A stretch of DNA of 64,000 bases, taken from Adhaeribacter swui (lineage in GTDB: Bacteria > Bacteroidota > Bacteroidia > Cytophagales > Hymenobacteraceae). The notes under the pieces are model-generated. The model made no database searches and had not been told where the DNA came from. It saw nothing but the letters and a program-made list of their open reading frames with translations. Position numbers and translations under genes: made by a program. Positions 35,015 to 44,250 of the stretch are shown here, in pieces. Position 1 is the stretch's first letter; the number at the start of each line of letters is the position of its first letter. The stretch lies in the NCBI RefSeq assembly GCF_014217805.1, contig NZ_CP055156.1:5648585-5712584 (forward strand). The letters run 5' to 3'.

Positions 35015-35455
35015 ATGGCCCTTATTAATCCGCATATTAATTTTAACGGCAATGCCGAGGAAGCATTCCAGTTTTACCAATCCGTATTTGGCGGGGAATT
35101 CGCAACAATCATACGTTTTCAAGATATATCCAGCCCAGAAAACCCTATACCTGAAAAGGAGGCGAATAAGATCATGCACATTGCTTTGCCTGTTGGTCCA
35201 AACATGTTACTGGGCAATGATGTGCCAGAAAGTTTGGGAAGAGTAAATGAGCAGGAAAACAGGTCTAAGATAGCGATAAGTGCCAAAAGCCAAGAAGAGG
35301 CCGAGAATTTATTTTATGGGCTTTCAGCCGGCGGCAATGTGGAAGTGCCCTTTGACCAGAGTCCTTGGGGTTCTTATTTTGGCATGTTTCGAGATAAATA
35401 TGGGATTGAATGGATGGTAGATTTTGCCCCAAACAAAACGAATAAACCGGTCTAA
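35015..35455 (+). CDS. PhnB-like VOC family protein
   Basis: The 146-residue protein starts with INPHINFNGNAEEAFQFYQSVFGGEF, the beta-alpha-beta unit of PhnB-type vicinal-oxygen-chelate proteins, and ends with FGMFRDKYGIEWMVDFAP, the paired strand with conserved glutamate-like position. No cofactor ligands can be assigned. Members include glyoxalase-like and demethylubiquinone-like proteins of unknown substrate. Single gene followed by a terminator. Confidence 0.85.
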   Translation: MALINPHINFNGNAEEAFQFYQSVFGGEFATIIRFQDISSPENPIPEKEANKIMHIALPVGPNMLLGNDVPESLGRVNEQENRSKIAISAKSQEEAENLFYGLSAGGNVEVPFDQSPWGSYFGMFRDKYGIEWMVDFAPNKTNKPV

Positions 35456-35474
35456 ACACAATGGCAATCATAGG

Positions 35475-35507
35475 AAAAAGTACAACAATAAGGTTGTACT
35501 TTTTCTT
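35475..35507 (+). terminator. Terminator after the VOC gene
   Basis: A 12-bp stem AAAAAGTACAAC / GTTGTACTTTTT with a 6-nt loop, about 20 bp after the stop. Confidence 0.88.
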
Positions 35508-35745
35508 TAAGCCCTACTAAATCTAAGGATCCCAACCATAGCCTGATGGTCGTGCGTTATTGATGCCGTAAGAATACTTATCGCGCCACCGTTAATCGTT
35601 CCTCTTTTTTAATTACCTGCATACCAGCCCCAAACTAGAATTAAAATCATTTACTCGTATGATACAAGTCATGAAAAAAATTAATCTGGAAGCCGACTTT
35701 TGTAACTCAATTGTATCAGCAATTTAAAACTAAATACATAGCACA

Positions 35746-36516
35746 ATGGAAGCAAACGCGCAAAAAGATTTTTCTGGTAAAGTTGCCCTGGTAACCGGAG
35801 CTTCTTCGGGCATTGGCAAAGCAACTGCCCTCCTATATGCCCGCGCAGGCGCCCAGGTAGTGGTTTCGGATATAAACGAGGCGTCCGGCAACCAGGTAGT
35901 AGCTGAAATAAAGAAAAACGGTGGTGATGCTATTTTTGTAAAAGCCGATGTAGCCAAGCCGGAAGATTGTGAAAACCTGGTAAAAGCAACCGTAAAACAG
36001 TATGGCCAGTTGCATATTGCTTTTAATAATGCCGGGATTAGTGGCGAAGCTAACCCAATTGGCGAATTAAGCCTAGAGAGTTGGAACCAGGTAATTGCCG
36101 TGAACCTAAGCAGCGTGTTTTACTGTCTGAAATACCAAATTCAACAAATGCTGCAGAATGGCGGTGGCGCTATTGTAAATAATTCTTCTATCCTGGGTCA
36201 GGTAGGATTTGCTAATTCCGCGGCGTATGTAGCGGCCAAGCATGGTGTGGTGGGGCTCACTAAAAATGCGGCTTTAGAGTACTCGGCTAAGGGTATCCGC
36301 ATTAACGCCGTAGGACCAGCTTTTATAAAAACGCCCCTGCTTACCCAAGCCGGCATGAACGACGAAACTTTTCAGATGCTGGCCGGCTTACATCCGATAG
36401 GCAGATTAGGCGAATCGGAGGAAGTGGCCGAGCTGGTTATCTGGTTAAGTTCTCCAAAAGCCTCTTTTGTTACGGGCGCTTATTACCCCGTAGATGGAGC
36501 ATACCTGGCACAGTAA
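35746..36516 (+). CDS. Short-chain dehydrogenase/reductase
   Basis: The 256-residue protein is a classical SDR with the coenzyme loop TGASSGIGKA (residue 17-26), ADVAKPED, the NNAG motif near 92, catalytic Ser in NNSSILGQ and Y-x3-K in SAAYVAAKHG near 160. C-terminal GRLGESEEVAELVIWLSSPKASFVTGAYYPVDGAYLAQ is typical. The Asp of SDINEA after the second strand suggests NAD(H) preference (inference). Substrate not identifiable. Single gene. Confidence 0.9.
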   Translation: MEANAQKDFSGKVALVTGASSGIGKATALLYARAGAQVVVSDINEASGNQVVAEIKKNGGDAIFVKADVAKPEDCENLVKATVKQYGQLHIAFNNAGISGEANPIGELSLESWNQVIAVNLSSVFYCLKYQIQQMLQNGGGAIVNNSSILGQVGFANSAAYVAAKHGVVGLTKNAALEYSAKGIRINAVGPAFIKTPLLTQAGMNDETFQMLAGLHPIGRLGESEEVAELVIWLSSPKASFVTGAYYPVDGAYLAQ

Positions 36517-36534
36517 GTTTCTTAAAATAAATAA

Positions 36535-36601
36535 GCTTTCCCAAAAATAACTGCTTCCTATTAAATCATGGGCATGCGTCACAGTTTGTTTTTGGGAAAG
36601 C
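36535..36601. repeat. 13-bp inverted repeat after the SDR gene
   Basis: GCTTTCCCAAAAA at 36535-36547 and its exact complement at 36589-36601 flank 41 bases, between convergent genes. It could be a weak bidirectional terminator, although T runs are inside the arms. Confidence 0.5.
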
Positions 36602-36719
36602 CTACCAAATCTATATTGATTACCCCACTACATACGTCAGGCCTGTAGCTGTTGCGCTGGGCTAATGCTATATTTTTAAAATTTTAAAAAATAGCTGTTC
36701 TTATAAGCTCGCAAACTAG

Positions 36720-37331
36720 TTAATAAGAAGTTTTTTCCACATTTGATTTTATAACTTCATCCAGTTGCCGGCTGCTTTCCAACAGCATTTGAATAATATT
36801 TCGTAAATTTTGATCCATGTCCATTCTTTCCAAGACCATGCATAAACCTAATATGCTCGACAAAGGTCCTCGCACCAGGTGAGATTGGCTCCAGGCAATT
36901 TCTTTGAGGATACCATCTTTCTGAGCAACCTGCATTTGAGCATCTAATAATTGTTCGTGCTGCGATATGTACTTGGTAATGTCGTAACCCAGACAAAAAA
37001 TACCCGCCGGTTGTTGATTATCGTCCCACAAAGCTTTGTACTCCCATTGGGTAATTACAAATCCGCCGTGCCCATCGTGCTTGCGAATAGTAGCCGGAAA
37101 AGTTTTATCGGGATGCGTAAAGCACAGCTTCGATACTTCCGCGCAAACTTTCGTATCTTCCGGATGCATGGTTATTTGGTAAGGCTGCCCCACAATAGAC
37201 CCGTACATTGATCCGAAAGATTTGGCGTAATGGTTGTTTACGTAGGAGTAATGACCATCCATGTCTGTAGTAATAATATAGTAGAAGTGCGAATTCTCTA
37301 ATAATCTTTTGGTTTCCTCAAAAGTATCCAT
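36720..37331 (-). CDS. PAS-domain protein with a DHp-like helix but no kinase domain
   Basis: The 203-residue protein has a PAS domain at about 12-125 (FYYIITTDMDGHYSYVNNHYAKSFG, with PAC segment FCLGYDITKYI) and then a helical region at 130-200 containing AWSQSHLVRGPLSSILGL, which closely resembles the H-box of histidine kinases (HxLR-PL). The ATP-binding domain that should follow is absent, and the stop codon comes directly after the second helix. It may be a natural regulator that dimerises with other kinases, or a decayed sensor kinase. I see no downstream remnant of the missing domain. Confidence 0.8.
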   Translation of the reverse strand: MDTFEETKRLLENSHFYYIITTDMDGHYSYVNNHYAKSFGSMYGSIVGQPYQITMHPEDTKVCAEVSKLCFTHPDKTFPATIRKHDGHGGFVITQWEYKALWDDNQQPAGIFCLGYDITKYISQHEQLLDAQMQVAQKDGILKEIAWSQSHLVRGPLSSILGLCMVLERMDMDQNLRNIIQMLLESSRQLDEVIKSNVEKTSY

Positions 37332-37912
37332 TCTATTTAAAGCAAAAATAATACAATTATTAAAACACTTAATTTAATCCGTTAATAAGGCAAATTTAGC
37401 CATCTTTAAAGCATAGAATTAAATCTATTTGATGACTATACTTACCTGTTAACTTAAAAAAATTCTAATCGGCATTAATTTACAAATTTCTAGACAGCAT
37501 GGCTGAACTAAAAGGTTCCACTCCCCAACTGTTAATTTTGATTTATTGTAAAGCAGAATAGGAATGAGAATTTATCTTATACAAATAGAGAAATGCAGGA
37601 GGTTTTGATTTTAAGTAGGTAAGTACGGATTGCGGATTTTTCTTAAGAAAAAATAAAAGTACAACCCGTTTTGAAAACCATAAAAGCCGAAGGGGACTCT
37701 CGATCGAATTACCGAAAGTATTTACGCCTGTTTGGGAATAAAGGATCAGGCGAGTATAGTTTAAAGGTTAACATCAAAATATTTATACCACGAGATTCAA
37801 CTTTAAACCACTATAAACCAATGGTTAAAAGTTGAAATCACGCAATTTTTTAAAAATTTACTTTTAGCTCTCTCCAAAAGTTTAATTTAGATAAAAGGCA
37901 GCAGTTTTTTAT
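37332..37912. other. 581-bp gap with one hairpin
   Basis: A/T-rich, no supportable gene. A near-perfect inverted repeat lies at 37794-37839: CAACTTTAAACCA pairs with TGGTTAAAAGTTG with one mismatch, extended by GATT/AATC, around about 11 bases. It lies 75 bp beyond the 3' end of the transporter gene and may mark its transcript end, although no T run follows on that strand. An A/T-only motif follows at 37844-37860. Confidence 0.4.
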
Positions 37913-39247
37913 TTATGAAGCCGATAACACTTTTGGTTCTTTTTCTTCGGTTAGGATAATAGGTGGTTCAATGTTGCGCACCAGGAACAGGTACGAGCAG
38001 GCTCCAATTAAACCTAAAGCTCCGATAAAAACCAGCGCGGGTTTAAAGTCGCCGTCTTTGGCCAGGTAACCAATTACGATCGGTACGATGATGGAGGCTA
38101 GATTGCCCATAAAATTAAACACGCCCCCGGTTAAGCCAATTAAATGCTTCGGCGACAAAATAGACACAAACACCCAGGAAATTAAGGCCATACCGGCTCC
38201 AAAAAATGCCAGGGCCATGAAGAAAATGATTGCAGTGGTACTGGTGCTGTAATTAGCTCCCACAATACTGGCCGAAACAACCAGCCCAATAATAATGGGG
38301 GTTTTACGGGCCATGGCAATAGATTTACCCTGCCGGATTAAGTAATCCGACACAAAGCCTGATAATAGCAAGCCGGCGCAAGCGGCCAAAAAAGGAATGG
38401 AAGCCAGGTAGCCGGATTTGATAAAATTTAAGCCCCGGTACTGCACCAGGTAAGTCGGGAACCAGGTGAGGAAGAACCAAAGCATGGCATTCATGGCGAA
38501 CTGCCCGATGTACACGCCCCATAAATTGCGGCTGCCAATTACCTGCTTCAGATTAATCCATTTCCAGATAGAGGGTTGGGTTTTGTCTATTTTTTTGCCT
38601 TCGATCAAACCACCTCCTTTTTGAATGTAGTTTAATTCTTCGGCATTTACCCGCGGGTGATCCAGCGGGTCGCGGTAAAAGAAATACCAGATTAAGCCCC
38701 AAATTAAACCTACCAAACCGGTGGTCACGAATAAGCCTTTCCAGCCGGCATAATACTGAATGGTAACCAGCACCGGCGTAAAAAAAGCCAGCCCAATAAA
38801 CTGCCCTGACACGTACAAGGCAATGGCCGAAGCCCGCTCGTGGTTCGGGAACCAACTGGTAACAATACGATTATTTATGGGGTACGAAGGCGCTTCGAAG
38901 GCGCCCGTGGCTAGCCGCAAACCAAACAAACTCACAAAGCCGCGGGCAAAACCCTGGCACACCGTGGCAATGGACCAGGTAATTAAACAAACTGCGTACA
39001 GCACCCGCGGACCAATCCGGTCGGCAATTAAGCCGCCCGGAATTTGCAAAATCGCATACGTCCAGCCAAAGGCCGAAAAAATTAAGCCCATCTGTACCGT
39101 AGATAAACTTAAATCTTTGCTTAATGCCGCTGCTGCCACCGACAGGTTGCTCCGGTCCAGGTAATTAATCATTACATTCACGAAAACGAGCGCCAGCATG
39201 GCGTAACGAACATTGGTTTTACGGATAAGGCCACTCTGTTTTTCCAT
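37913..39247 (-). CDS. MFS transporter, anion:cation symporter (hexuronate/galactonate-like)
   Basis: A 444-residue protein with 12 membrane segments. It has N-MINYLDRSNLSVAAAALSKDLSLS at the start, the family-typical D-R-x-N-L segment, then SAFGWTYAILQIPGGLIADRIGPR (loop 2-3 motif), and FEAPSYPINNRIVTSWFPNHERASA, matching the ACS family of hexuronate, glucarate and galactonate transporters. It should import an acidic sugar or sugar product across the cytoplasmic membrane. It is the last gene of the minus-strand oxidative sugar cluster, 79 bp after the SDR. Confidence 0.9.
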   Translation of the reverse strand: MEKQSGLIRKTNVRYAMLALVFVNVMINYLDRSNLSVAAAALSKDLSLSTVQMGLIFSAFGWTYAILQIPGGLIADRIGPRVLYAVCLITWSIATVCQGFARGFVSLFGLRLATGAFEAPSYPINNRIVTSWFPNHERASAIALYVSGQFIGLAFFTPVLVTIQYYAGWKGLFVTTGLVGLIWGLIWYFFYRDPLDHPRVNAEELNYIQKGGGLIEGKKIDKTQPSIWKWINLKQVIGSRNLWGVYIGQFAMNAMLWFFLTWFPTYLVQYRGLNFIKSGYLASIPFLAACAGLLLSGFVSDYLIRQGKSIAMARKTPIIIGLVVSASIVGANYSTSTTAIIFFMALAFFGAGMALISWVFVSILSPKHLIGLTGGVFNFMGNLASIIVPIVIGYLAKDGDFKPALVFIGALGLIGACSYLFLVRNIEPPIILTEEKEPKVLSAS

Positions 39248-39326
39248 AGGTGCCGCTTGGTTTAGTGATTAATTACACTGATTTTTAAAATTTTAAATTT
39301 TTACCTGGCCATAGAATTGGCCCCAA

Positions 39327-40112
39327 TTAATGGGCTGTCCAGCCTCCGTCAACGGTAAGCATGGAACCCACCATGTAACTACCGGCATCGCTGGCCAGGA
39401 AAATAGCCGCTCCTTGTATTTCCCGCATTTCGGCCCAGCGGCCCAGCGCTGTAGCGCCCACCACAAACTTTTTACCTTCTTCGGTATCGGCAATGGGCAA
39501 ATTCATTTCGGTTAAAAATGGCCCCGGGCATATGGCATTAACATTAATGTTAAAAGGCGCTAATTCCAAGGCCAAAGCCCGGGTCATTTGCACTACCGCC
39601 CCTTTACTGGAAGCGTAGGGCGTACGGTTAGATAAACCTACTAACCCTAAAGTACTGGCCAAATTAATGATGCTACCGCGGCCATTTTGTTTCAGATAAG
39701 GCGTTACGGCGCGACAGCACAACCAGGTACCGTTCACGTTTACTTCCATTACCTTGTTAAAATCGGCGGGTGATACTTCATCAATGGCTCCCCGAATGTT
39801 GATGCCAGCACTGTTAATTAAAATATCAATCTGGCCAAAGGTAGCCATCGCGTTGGTAGCCATGGCTTCGGTTTGGGCTTGGTCGGTAATATCGGCGCTA
39901 AACGAAACGGCTTGCACTCCAAATTCCTGATTTAACTCCCGGGCCGCCTGTGCTCCTTCGTCGGCATTGCGGTTTACCAACATAATATTGGCTCCGGCCG
40001 AGGCTAAACCGGCGGCCATGGCTAAACCTAATCCTTTAGAGCCGCCCGTAACAATGGCTACTTTACCACTTAAATCAAATTGTTTAATACCCGGAAGTAA
40101 TTCTTTATTCAT
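39327..40112 (-). CDS. SDR-family sugar/polyol dehydrogenase (gluconate 5-dehydrogenase-like)
   Basis: The 261-residue SDR has VTGGSKGLGLAMAAGLA (coenzyme loop, about 21-37), NSAGINIRGA near 105, catalytic Ser in NLASTLGLVG near 150, Y-x3-K in TPYASSKGA near 167, and PGPFLTEMN. Sequence flavour (LFDLSGKVAIVTGGSKGLG, GRWAEMREIQGAAIFLASDA) resembles gluconate 5-dehydrogenases and KduD-type ketosteroid-like enzymes that act on sugar acids. It has no export signal and so works in the cytoplasm, downstream of import by the MFS protein (inference). Confidence 0.88.
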   Translation of the reverse strand: MNKELLPGIKQFDLSGKVAIVTGGSKGLGLAMAAGLASAGANIMLVNRNADEGAQAARELNQEFGVQAVSFSADITDQAQTEAMATNAMATFGQIDILINSAGINIRGAIDEVSPADFNKVMEVNVNGTWLCCRAVTPYLKQNGRGSIINLASTLGLVGLSNRTPYASSKGAVVQMTRALALELAPFNINVNAICPGPFLTEMNLPIADTEEGKKFVVGATALGRWAEMREIQGAAIFLASDAGSYMVGSMLTVDGGWTAH

Positions 40113-40199
40113 GCTGTTGAAAAGTACTGGTGTTTCTGTGTTTACTTTTTGAAAAATGAAAAAATTTAAAAATTTGATTGGTAACAGATGTAATTAACC

Positions 40200-41258
40200 T
40201 CAGGATTTTAGCGTGTTCTTGCTGTAGCTCAGGCAAGCCAAAATGTTGTTTTCTTCCGCAGCTAACCTGGCTTCCGGATTTAGCTGCGATACTCTGGGTA
40301 AACCGGCCTCATACTTGTGCTGGCGCACCAGGCGCAGGGTACGGGCCAAATCCGTAGCGGGTACGCCCTGGAAAGTAGCCCAGTAATCATCTTTTAAACA
40401 AGGAATTTCCAAGGGATCGCGGGTAATCATTTCGAGGTTAAAGGTTACCTGCGGATTGTGTTGGCGGCACAAGGCAAACATCTTGGGCAAATCCAGAATA
40501 CCTTTACCCAGCGGCACTTCCGACAATAAAAACCCATCGGCATATTCATCCAGGCCCATGTCTTTTACGTGCGTGGTAAACACATAAGGCACCAAGGTTT
40601 GAATAACTTCCATGGGTTCTTCGAGCAAGGCAATGCTGTTGCCAAAATCTAAAGTTACGCCAATCCATTCGCTGTTTATTTGTTTCAGAAGGGCTACCAA
40701 CTCCGGAGCACGCCAGTCCTTGTGATTTTCCACGGCCAGTTTCATTTTATGCTTGCGCAGCACCGGCTCGGCTAATTTTAAAGAAGCCAAAGCTTTGCTT
40801 TGCAAATCCTTAAATTCCTGAGCCGAATGGTAGGCTTCGTAGCGCCGGCCACTGGAACAAACGGTACGTAACACCTGCATGCCCGCTTCTTTGGCGCTTT
40901 TTACTTCCTGCTCAAACCGGGTCACCTCTTCGGGTTTATTCGGTACGCCAATGGATCCTTCTACGTACAGGCCTAATTTTTCCCGCCGGTCGCGCACTTT
41001 CTTCGTTAAATCCGCAGACCAGTCTTTTACCACCACTTGCATGCCCCCCGCCCCTATCTGGTGACAGTGCTCCAGTAAATCTACCGCATTAACAAACCCC
41101 GGATATTTATTGCTTGCTACCTTGGAGTTCCAGCGAAGGCCGTACGAATGCACCACAATTCCCATAGGCACTTCTTTTGCGAAAGCGGGAAAGTTTCCGG
41201 GAAAAGAAAGAGCCAACGCGCCCACTGTAGCTTTCTGTAAAAAATCTCGTCTGTCCAT
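40200..41258 (-). CDS. Tat-exported xylose-isomerase-like TIM-barrel protein
   Basis: The 352-residue protein begins MDRRDFLQKATVGALALSFPGNFPAFA, a twin-arginine signal. The AP-endonuclease-2/sugar isomerase TIM barrel follows, with metal-ligand positions E in LAVENHKDW near 180, D in VTLDFGNS near 207, H in FTTHVKDMG near 237, and E in VTFNLEMITRDP near 285. Periplasmic location together with Gfo/Idh-type and cytochrome dehydrogenase neighbours suggests a role in processing oxidised sugars (3-keto sugar epimerisation, hydration or elimination in related Bacteroidota pathways); the precise reaction is inference. Confidence 0.82.
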   Translation of the reverse strand: MDRRDFLQKATVGALALSFPGNFPAFAKEVPMGIVVHSYGLRWNSKVASNKYPGFVNAVDLLEHCHQIGAGGMQVVVKDWSADLTKKVRDRREKLGLYVEGSIGVPNKPEEVTRFEQEVKSAKEAGMQVLRTVCSSGRRYEAYHSAQEFKDLQSKALASLKLAEPVLRKHKMKLAVENHKDWRAPELVALLKQINSEWIGVTLDFGNSIALLEEPMEVIQTLVPYVFTTHVKDMGLDEYADGFLLSEVPLGKGILDLPKMFALCRQHNPQVTFNLEMITRDPLEIPCLKDDYWATFQGVPATDLARTLRLVRQHKYEAGLPRVSQLNPEARLAAEENNILACLSYSKNTLKS

Positions 41259-41450
41259 TATAATTTTTTATTTAATAAAAGACTTTTGTAAAAGCAGTAA
41301 TAAAAAATTACCGCCATTCAGGAAGAGCCCATTGGGCTACGAAACAAAATAATTATCTACTGAATAACAGGGTATTTTTATTAAATTACTTATATCAAAG
41401 AGCAAAACTTGCTGCTTTTTTAATTCTAAAAAGACACTATTTAAAATTCC

Positions 41451-44018
41451 TTATTTCGCTTCCGGCGCTTTAGTTTCCAACACGTATTTTTTTAATTCTT
41501 CGGCTTTCCAGGGTACCACGCGGCCCTGTGAGGTTAAGCGCGTGGAGCTAACGGTACGTTTACCAATAGGTCCGGCATTGTTGCCCCACTCATTGCGGAT
41601 GTAAGTTAAAATAGTAGTAATGGCGGCATCGTCCATGGTAGAATGCGCCGGCATTACGGGTAAAATTTCGGGTTTGTCGTACACTTTTCCGGCTACTTCT
41701 ACTGGTCCTTCCATACCGTGCAATACAATTAAGGCCAAGCGTTTCTCATCGCCCAAAACCCAATCGGAGCCCGCCAGCGGTGGGGCAAAACGATTCATGC
41801 CGGCGCCATCGGTGCCGTGGCAGCCGGCGCAGGTGGTTAAGTAATGTTGCCGCCCCAGGGCAAATAATTGCTGTTGCTCTTCGTTCAGGACGTTCTTTTT
41901 AATCGCAGTATTGATATTGGCCGCGGCACTGTGGCCCGGCCACTGGAACAATGCCGAGAAAGCATCTAAGCGGGACGGCTCTATTTTACCTTGCGCTTTT
42001 TGCAGAATAGCGGGTGCGATGGTAAGTTTAATAGGCGCTACAATAGCCTTGCCGCCCCCCATGGATAAACCGGTGATGACGGCTTTATGCCGCCAGCTAA
42101 ACGCTTGGTCTTGTTTATCCAGTAAAGCCACCAAACTGGTTAATTCGGCTAGCTCACGTTTGCGGATGATAGCGGTAGCCAGCATTTCTAAAAATATTTC
42201 TTTGGCAGGGCTGGCGGTTTGCCAATTGGGCGCTTGCCACAGATTTTTTAAAAAATCAAATTCCTGGTTACTCAAACTACTCAGCACCGCATCGCGCATT
42301 AAAGCAGATTCGGCGTACTTGTGGCTGATGGTAGTTAATAAAGAATGCGCTACTTCTGGTTTTAAAGCCGGAGCCGATAGCGCTATCTGCAAGACCTGTT
42401 CCGGGGGAGCCTCTGTTATTACCTGCAGCAATTTCTGTTCGAATTGCGCCTGTACGTTTATATCAGCTTTGGCCAGTGGTTCAAGTAACCGGACTGCTGT
42501 CGTGCTTACCAACGGGTTTTGATCAGAAACTAAAGGAAGCAACACCTCGGGCTTGCCCATTTTTAATCCTTCTAAAGTCCAGAGAGCGTGAAAGCGGCCC
42601 TGCGGATTTGTTCCGTTAGTTGCTAAGTTTTCTAGTGCCGGAACAACACTTAGATCGTTGCGCTCTACGAGTAAGCGGTGGGCTACATCGCGGTACCAGC
42701 CATTGCCGTGCGATAAATAAGGAATTAACTCGGCGGCAGATTGATTGGCTAGTTTCGGGAGTTTGCCTGGCTTCCAGTTTTCCGGCACGATGCGCCAGAT
42801 GCGCCCCCGGTGCACGGGCTGCACGAGTTTCCGCATTAAGGTTTGTTCCCGCAAATAAGGTGTTATGTAAGCGCCGTGCTGCACCAAACCGCGGTACATA
42901 TCGGCTACGTACAAAGCGCCATCGGGGCTATTAGCCAGGTACACCGGCCGGAAGCGTTCGTCCGTGGATGCTAAAAATTCTTTGCCCGGGTGCGGGTCGT
43001 TGGCGGTTAGCAGCAAGCCATTCTCCTCCACCACGTTGCGCTTGATTAAATTACCCGAAGGTTCACACACGAACACGTTGCTGTAAAACTCAGGCGGTAA
43101 TGCATTGCCCCGGTAAACCAGCGGCGAACAGGCCGCCGTAAATTCTAACAATTTTCCTTCTTTGTCTAAAGTACCGGGAATGTAGCCCCGGTTTACGGCC
43201 GGGTTAGGCCGGATGGGGTAAATGCGCCGGTCTACGGTAAGGCCATGATCAATGCCGGTGGTGGGTTTGTGATTTTTGTTACGGTTTAGATAGTTGGGCG
43301 GCACTAAATCGGCATGTAACTGTGACCAGTTATAGTTGTAATACAAGCGGCCTTTATCGTCGTGGCTGATGCCCCATTGCCCCCGAAACTCGGTGCTGTC
43401 GCGTTCCCATTTACCATTCAGCAAGCGGTACCGGAACCTAGATTTAGCATTGTAGTACCAGTTATCCGGGTCGCGCCACAAGCCATTGCCGGAATGTTCG
43501 GGCAAAGGACTGCCCGCGTAAACCGAATCGAGTAAGGTTTTGGAGTCGGCTTTTAAGTCCTGGTTTTGATCCTGGGTCAGCCACAAAGCGCCGTTCTCGG
43601 CAATTAAAGCGCCGCCGGGCACCAGGGCCAAAGCCCGGGGCATGACTAAACTATCTAGGTAAATGGTGCTTTTGTCCATTATACCGTCTAGGTTGGTATC
43701 TTCCAGTACCGATATCCGGCCAATCGGCTCCTGTTCGCCGGCCCCGTCGATGGTGGGCATAAAACCGCGCATTTCTACTGTCCAGAGGCGGCCATCCGGG
43801 TCAAAAGTAATCACCACCGGGTCCTGTACCATCGGTTCCGAAGCAACCAGTTGAATTTTTAAACCGGGTTCCAGTTGAAACGTACGAAGTTCTTCCGCGG
43901 GCGTCAATGGCGGCGAAGGGCCTTCGTCCGGTTTGTTCTTCACGCCCGGATTGGCGCAGCCTATCAGCCCCATCAGGCCGGCCTGAAATAAAAAAATTTT
44001 AAAAAAAAGCTTCCACAT
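41451..44018 (-). CDS. Membrane-bound dehydrogenase lipoprotein with HEAT-like repeats and cytochrome c domain
   Basis: An 855-residue lipoprotein (GLMGLIGC, Cys 21). Residues about 45-420 form a propeller-like PVC-type dehydrogenase domain (VVITFDPDGRLWTVEMRGFMP, RALALVPGGALIAENGALWLTQDQNQD, LYVADMYRGLVQHGAYIT). Helical HEAT-like repeats follow at 450-690 (ALENLATNGTNPQGRFHALWTLEGL). A cytochrome c domain with one C-x2-C-H heme motif in TTCAGCHGTDGAG near 728 and a candidate axial Met near the end (LPVMPAHSTMDD) closes it. It probably oxidises a sugar on the periplasmic side and passes electrons to the respiratory chain. Third gene of the cluster in order of transcription. Confidence 0.87.
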   Translation of the reverse strand: MWKLFFKIFLFQAGLMGLIGCANPGVKNKPDEGPSPPLTPAEELRTFQLEPGLKIQLVASEPMVQDPVVITFDPDGRLWTVEMRGFMPTIDGAGEQEPIGRISVLEDTNLDGIMDKSTIYLDSLVMPRALALVPGGALIAENGALWLTQDQNQDLKADSKTLLDSVYAGSPLPEHSGNGLWRDPDNWYYNAKSRFRYRLLNGKWERDSTEFRGQWGISHDDKGRLYYNYNWSQLHADLVPPNYLNRNKNHKPTTGIDHGLTVDRRIYPIRPNPAVNRGYIPGTLDKEGKLLEFTAACSPLVYRGNALPPEFYSNVFVCEPSGNLIKRNVVEENGLLLTANDPHPGKEFLASTDERFRPVYLANSPDGALYVADMYRGLVQHGAYITPYLREQTLMRKLVQPVHRGRIWRIVPENWKPGKLPKLANQSAAELIPYLSHGNGWYRDVAHRLLVERNDLSVVPALENLATNGTNPQGRFHALWTLEGLKMGKPEVLLPLVSDQNPLVSTTAVRLLEPLAKADINVQAQFEQKLLQVITEAPPEQVLQIALSAPALKPEVAHSLLTTISHKYAESALMRDAVLSSLSNQEFDFLKNLWQAPNWQTASPAKEIFLEMLATAIIRKRELAELTSLVALLDKQDQAFSWRHKAVITGLSMGGGKAIVAPIKLTIAPAILQKAQGKIEPSRLDAFSALFQWPGHSAAANINTAIKKNVLNEEQQQLFALGRQHYLTTCAGCHGTDGAGMNRFAPPLAGSDWVLGDEKRLALIVLHGMEGPVEVAGKVYDKPEILPVMPAHSTMDDAAITTILTYIRNEWGNNAGPIGKRTVSSTRLTSQGRVVPWKAEELKKYVLETKAPEAK

Positions 44019-44250
44019 AACACCTCGTCCGGCTTAACTGAACTAGTAACCAATATTGATAAATGGCAAAAAGGCGAAAGCAAAAAGAATAGCCGGATAA
44101 CCGGAATTAGGTTTTATTTTAAAGCTAAGATGACGCGAAAAGCAAAACCTTAAATGCAGCTAGAAATTAAATCCGGGAAACCAGCCGGCATACATAGCAG
44201 AGCAAACCGGCTGGTTTTAGGATTTTTTAAACTTTTGGGTATAAAGCTAG

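Noticed and set aside
42620-42934. 104-codon frame with Arg/Ala/Cys-rich sequence opposite the cytochrome dehydrogenase
   Set aside because: Composition is that of a shadow frame and the opposite strand encodes a clear conserved protein.
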